A stretch of DNA of 64,000 bases from Aureisphaera sp963669405 (GTDB lineage: Bacteria; Bacteroidota; Bacteroidia; Flavobacteriales; Flavobacteriaceae), in the NCBI GenBank assembly GCA_963669405.2, contig CAXXHF010000002.1, positions 930,001 to 994,000 on the forward strand, written 5' to 3'. Below the pieces are notes generated by a model. It was not told where the DNA came from. It saw only the letters and a list, made by a program, of their open reading frames with translations, and ran no database searches. The position numbers and the translations under genes were made by a program. This document shows, piece by piece, positions 62,138 through 64,000 of the stretch. Numbering within the stretch: the first letter of the stretch is position 1; every line of letters starts with the position of its first letter.

Positions 62138-62169
62138 TGTTAACTTCCTGAGACGCTTACGTCAAATCT
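62094..62169 (+). promoter_or_regulatory. Possible switching helix between the SAM-II loop and the metK leader
   Basis: AGATTTGAC (62094-62102), in the aptamer loop, is perfectly complementary to GTCAAATCT (62161-62169). A small hairpin GACG-CTTA-CGTC (62152-62163) overlaps the second strand. Pairing of the nine bases would disrupt the aptamer, so this may be the expression platform. It is inference from base pairing alone. Confidence 0.45.
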
Positions 62170-62202
62170 ACTTCTAAATAGAAATCATTTTAAAACCATT
62201 TT

Positions 62203-63459
62203 ATGGCTTACTTATTTACTTCAGAAAGTGTTTCTGAAGGACACCCAGATAAAGTTGCAGATCAGATTAGTGACGCATTGATCGATAATTTTTTAGCCTT
62301 TGACCCACAGTCCAAAGTGGCTTGTGAAACATTGGTTACTACTGGACAGGTTGTATTGGCTGGTGAGGTAAAGTCTAATGTTTACCTAGATGTTCAGAAA
62401 ATAGCTAGAGATGTTATCAATACTATTGGATATACTAAAGGTGAATATCAATTTGATGGAAATAGTTGTGGAGTTCTCTCTGCTATTCATGAACAAAGTG
62501 ATGATATTAACCGAGGTGTAGACAGAGCCAATAAAGAAGAGCAAGGAGCTGGTGACCAAGGAATGATGTTTGGATACGCTACACGCGAAACCGACAACTA
62601 CATGCCGTTAGCATTAGACCTTTCGCACCGAATCTTAAAGGAATTGGCTGCCATGCGGCATGATGGAAGTGAAATTAATTACTTACGCCCTGATTCTAAA
62701 AGTCAGGTAACTATAGAATACAGTGACGATAATAAGCCCGTTCGTATTGATTCCATTGTGGTTTCTACACAACATGATGAATTTGATACCGACGATGAAA
62801 GAATGTTGGCAAAAATAAAGGATGATATCATCAACATCTTAATTCCGAAAATAAAAGCACAATCCAAGCCAGAGATTCAAGCCTTATTCAACAACGACAT
62901 TACCTACCATATTAACCCTACAGGGAAATTTGTGATTGGCGGACCTCATGGAGATACTGGATTAACAGGACGTAAGATCATTGTAGACACCTACGGTGGT
63001 AAAGGTGCTCACGGAGGTGGAGCCTTTAGTGGAAAAGATCCTAGTAAAGTAGATCGTTCTGCAGCTTACGCAACCAGACATATAGCTAAAAACTTAGTAG
63101 CTGCAGGATTGTGTGATGAAGTTTTGGTGCAGGTAAGCTATGCTATTGGCGTAGTTGAACCTATGGGGATCTTTGTAGACACTTACGGAACCTCCAAAAT
63201 AGATTTGACCGATGGAGAAATTGCTAAAAAAGTATCTGATATTTTCGATATGCGCCCAGCATCTATTGAGGAGCGTTTAAAACTGCGCCAACCTATGTAT
63301 TCTGAAACGGCTGCTTACGGTCATATGGGACGTACAAATGAAGTAGTGACCAAAACATTTACGACTCCTTATGGAGAAAACAAGACTGTAGAAGTGGAAT
63401 TGTTTACTTGGGAGAAATTGGATTATATAAATAAAGTGAAGGAAGCTTTTCAACTATAA
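62203..63459 (+). CDS. metK: S-adenosylmethionine synthetase
   Basis: MetK makes SAM from methionine and ATP. The 418-residue protein begins YLFTSESVSEGHPDKVADQI and has GAGDQGMMFGYATRET, FVIGGPHGDTGLTGRKI, TYGGKGAHGGGAFSGKDPSKVDRSA (catalytic loop, P-loop-like) and AYGHMGRTNE. Length is normal. It follows a promoter and SAM-II riboswitch and ends with a terminator at 63480-63503. Confidence 0.97.
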   Translation: MAYLFTSESVSEGHPDKVADQISDALIDNFLAFDPQSKVACETLVTTGQVVLAGEVKSNVYLDVQKIARDVINTIGYTKGEYQFDGNSCGVLSAIHEQSDDINRGVDRANKEEQGAGDQGMMFGYATRETDNYMPLALDLSHRILKELAAMRHDGSEINYLRPDSKSQVTIEYSDDNKPVRIDSIVVSTQHDEFDTDDERMLAKIKDDIINILIPKIKAQSKPEIQALFNNDITYHINPTGKFVIGGPHGDTGLTGRKIIVDTYGGKGAHGGGAFSGKDPSKVDRSAAYATRHIAKNLVAAGLCDEVLVQVSYAIGVVEPMGIFVDTYGTSKIDLTDGEIAKKVSDIFDMRPASIEERLKLRQPMYSETAAYGHMGRTNEVVTKTFTTPYGENKTVEVELFTWEKLDYINKVKEAFQL

Positions 63460-63479
63460 AAGCTACTCTAGATAGTAAC

Positions 63480-63503
63480 AAACCCTCTGTTTTCAGGGGG
63501 TTT
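63480..63503. terminator. Terminator between metK and the converging GSCFA gene
   Basis: AAACCCTCTG pairs with CAGGGGGTTT (one G-T pair) around TTTT; T-rich sequence follows on the plus strand. It is about 20 bases past the metK stop. Confidence 0.65.
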
Positions 63504-63593
63504 ATTGTTTATATAATGTTATGGTTTTTGGCCTTTTGAACGGCTTCAATTTTGCAACCACCCAACAAGGCATACAATGTGTCAATTGTCGTA

Positions 63594-64000
63594 TTATGAG
63601 AAAGAGATATGAGGAAGCTGAGCCTGGATATACCCTATCTTTTCTTTTAGATTGGCTAAAAAAGCTTGATGTTCTGGACTTTCAGGGTAAAAGGGTTTGT
63701 GGGCCAAGCCTTTTTGAATCACATCGATTTCTTTTTGAAGAGATGCCGTTTCAGGAGCTATCCAAACAGTTTTGAATTTTTCCCAGATGATCTGAATAGC
63801 AGTTTCATTGGGATGGATCATATCTTTTTCATAAAAACGATAATCCCGTAATTCGTCCATCATGACTTCATATGAAGGAAAGTAATGGGTAGCCTCTGTA
63901 GATGCAACTATTTCATGAATAGCTGCAATTAGATGTGATTTGCTCAAGTTATTGGCTACTAACCCCTCCTTTATATGACGTACGGGAGATACCGTAAAAA
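63594..64000 (-). CDS. GSCFA domain protein, C-terminal part, open at window edge
   Basis: The frame is open to the right edge; its visible part starts TVSPVRHIKEGLVANNLSKS and continues HLIAAIHEIVASTEATHYFP, EVMMDELRDYRFYEKDMIHP, then AIQIIWEKF. These are hallmarks of the GSCFA family, SGNH-hydrolase-like proteins (the Asp and His of DMIHP lie where the esterase Asp-x-x-His would be). The catalytic Gly-Ser-Cys-Phe-Ala segment is outside the window. Function is not established. It ends with PHISFS at 63594. Confidence 0.88.
   Translation of the reverse strand, partial: FTVSPVRHIKEGLVANNLSKSHLIAAIHEIVASTEATHYFPSYEVMMDELRDYRFYEKDMIHPNETAIQIIWEKFKTVWIAPETASLQKEIDVIQKGLAHKPFYPESPEHQAFLANLKEKIGYIQAQLPHISFS

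Overview
The window is chromosomal DNA of a gliding member of the Flavobacteriaceae (Bacteroidota); I cannot name the genus. The evidence is AT-rich composition, genes for GldA, GldB and GldC, secreted proteins with type IX (T9SS) C-terminal sorting domains, a methionine synthase split into two proteins, a fused DAHP synthase/chorismate mutase, and promoter elements of the TTTG / TAnnTTTG type. I see no tRNA, rRNA, insertion sequence, prophage or CRISPR array.

Layout. 1-1224 (minus) is the start of a large secreted repeat protein, open at the window edge and built from near-identical 333-bp units. 1324-6267 holds gldC, gldB, a frameshifted nadE, a response regulator and dnaG. 6411-9993 holds an ECF sigma factor, an anti-sigma-like membrane protein, an outer-membrane protein and a frameshifted polyprenyl synthetase gene. 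10229-13939 holds a T9SS protein, rlmN and a secreted Lys-C-like protease. 14074-24124 (minus) is a long collinear run: rsgA, dtd, three tandem DUF3857 proteins, a MazG-like gene, a small membrane protein, aroA and queA. 24206-27782 carries a small secreted protein, the DAHP synthase/chorismate mutase and prephenate dehydratase genes behind a Phe-rich leader, and gldA. 27769-31504 is a duplicated pair of a GIN-domain lipoprotein and a PagL-like protein. 31523-42125 is sulfur and methionine metabolism under two SAM-I riboswitches. 42435-48426 holds a helical-repeat protein and leuACDB. 48447-53117 is thrABC, 53365-61029 is ilvE-D-B-N-C-A, and 61516-64000 holds a small secreted protein, metK behind a SAM-II riboswitch, and the end of a GSCFA-domain gene.

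The main discovery is a set of amino-acid-sensing RNA switches in front of biosynthetic operons. Four tiny leader peptides are each followed by an intrinsic terminator: a Phe/Tyr/Trp-rich one before pheA, a Thr-rich one before thrA, and two Ile/Val-rich ones in series before ilvE. In each case the 5' arm of the terminator can instead pair with sequence at or just after the leader stop codon. This suggests ribosome-mediated attenuation in which a ribosome that finishes the leader masks the antiterminator. The thr and distal ilv units share nearly identical promoters and post-stop elements, so they look like copies of one cassette. Together with two SAM-I and one SAM-II riboswitch, most amino-acid operons of the aspartate and aromatic families here appear to be controlled by RNA.

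Two conserved housekeeping genes, nadE and the polyprenyl synthetase, are each broken by one extra base in a poly-A run. This is more likely sequencing error than true gene loss.
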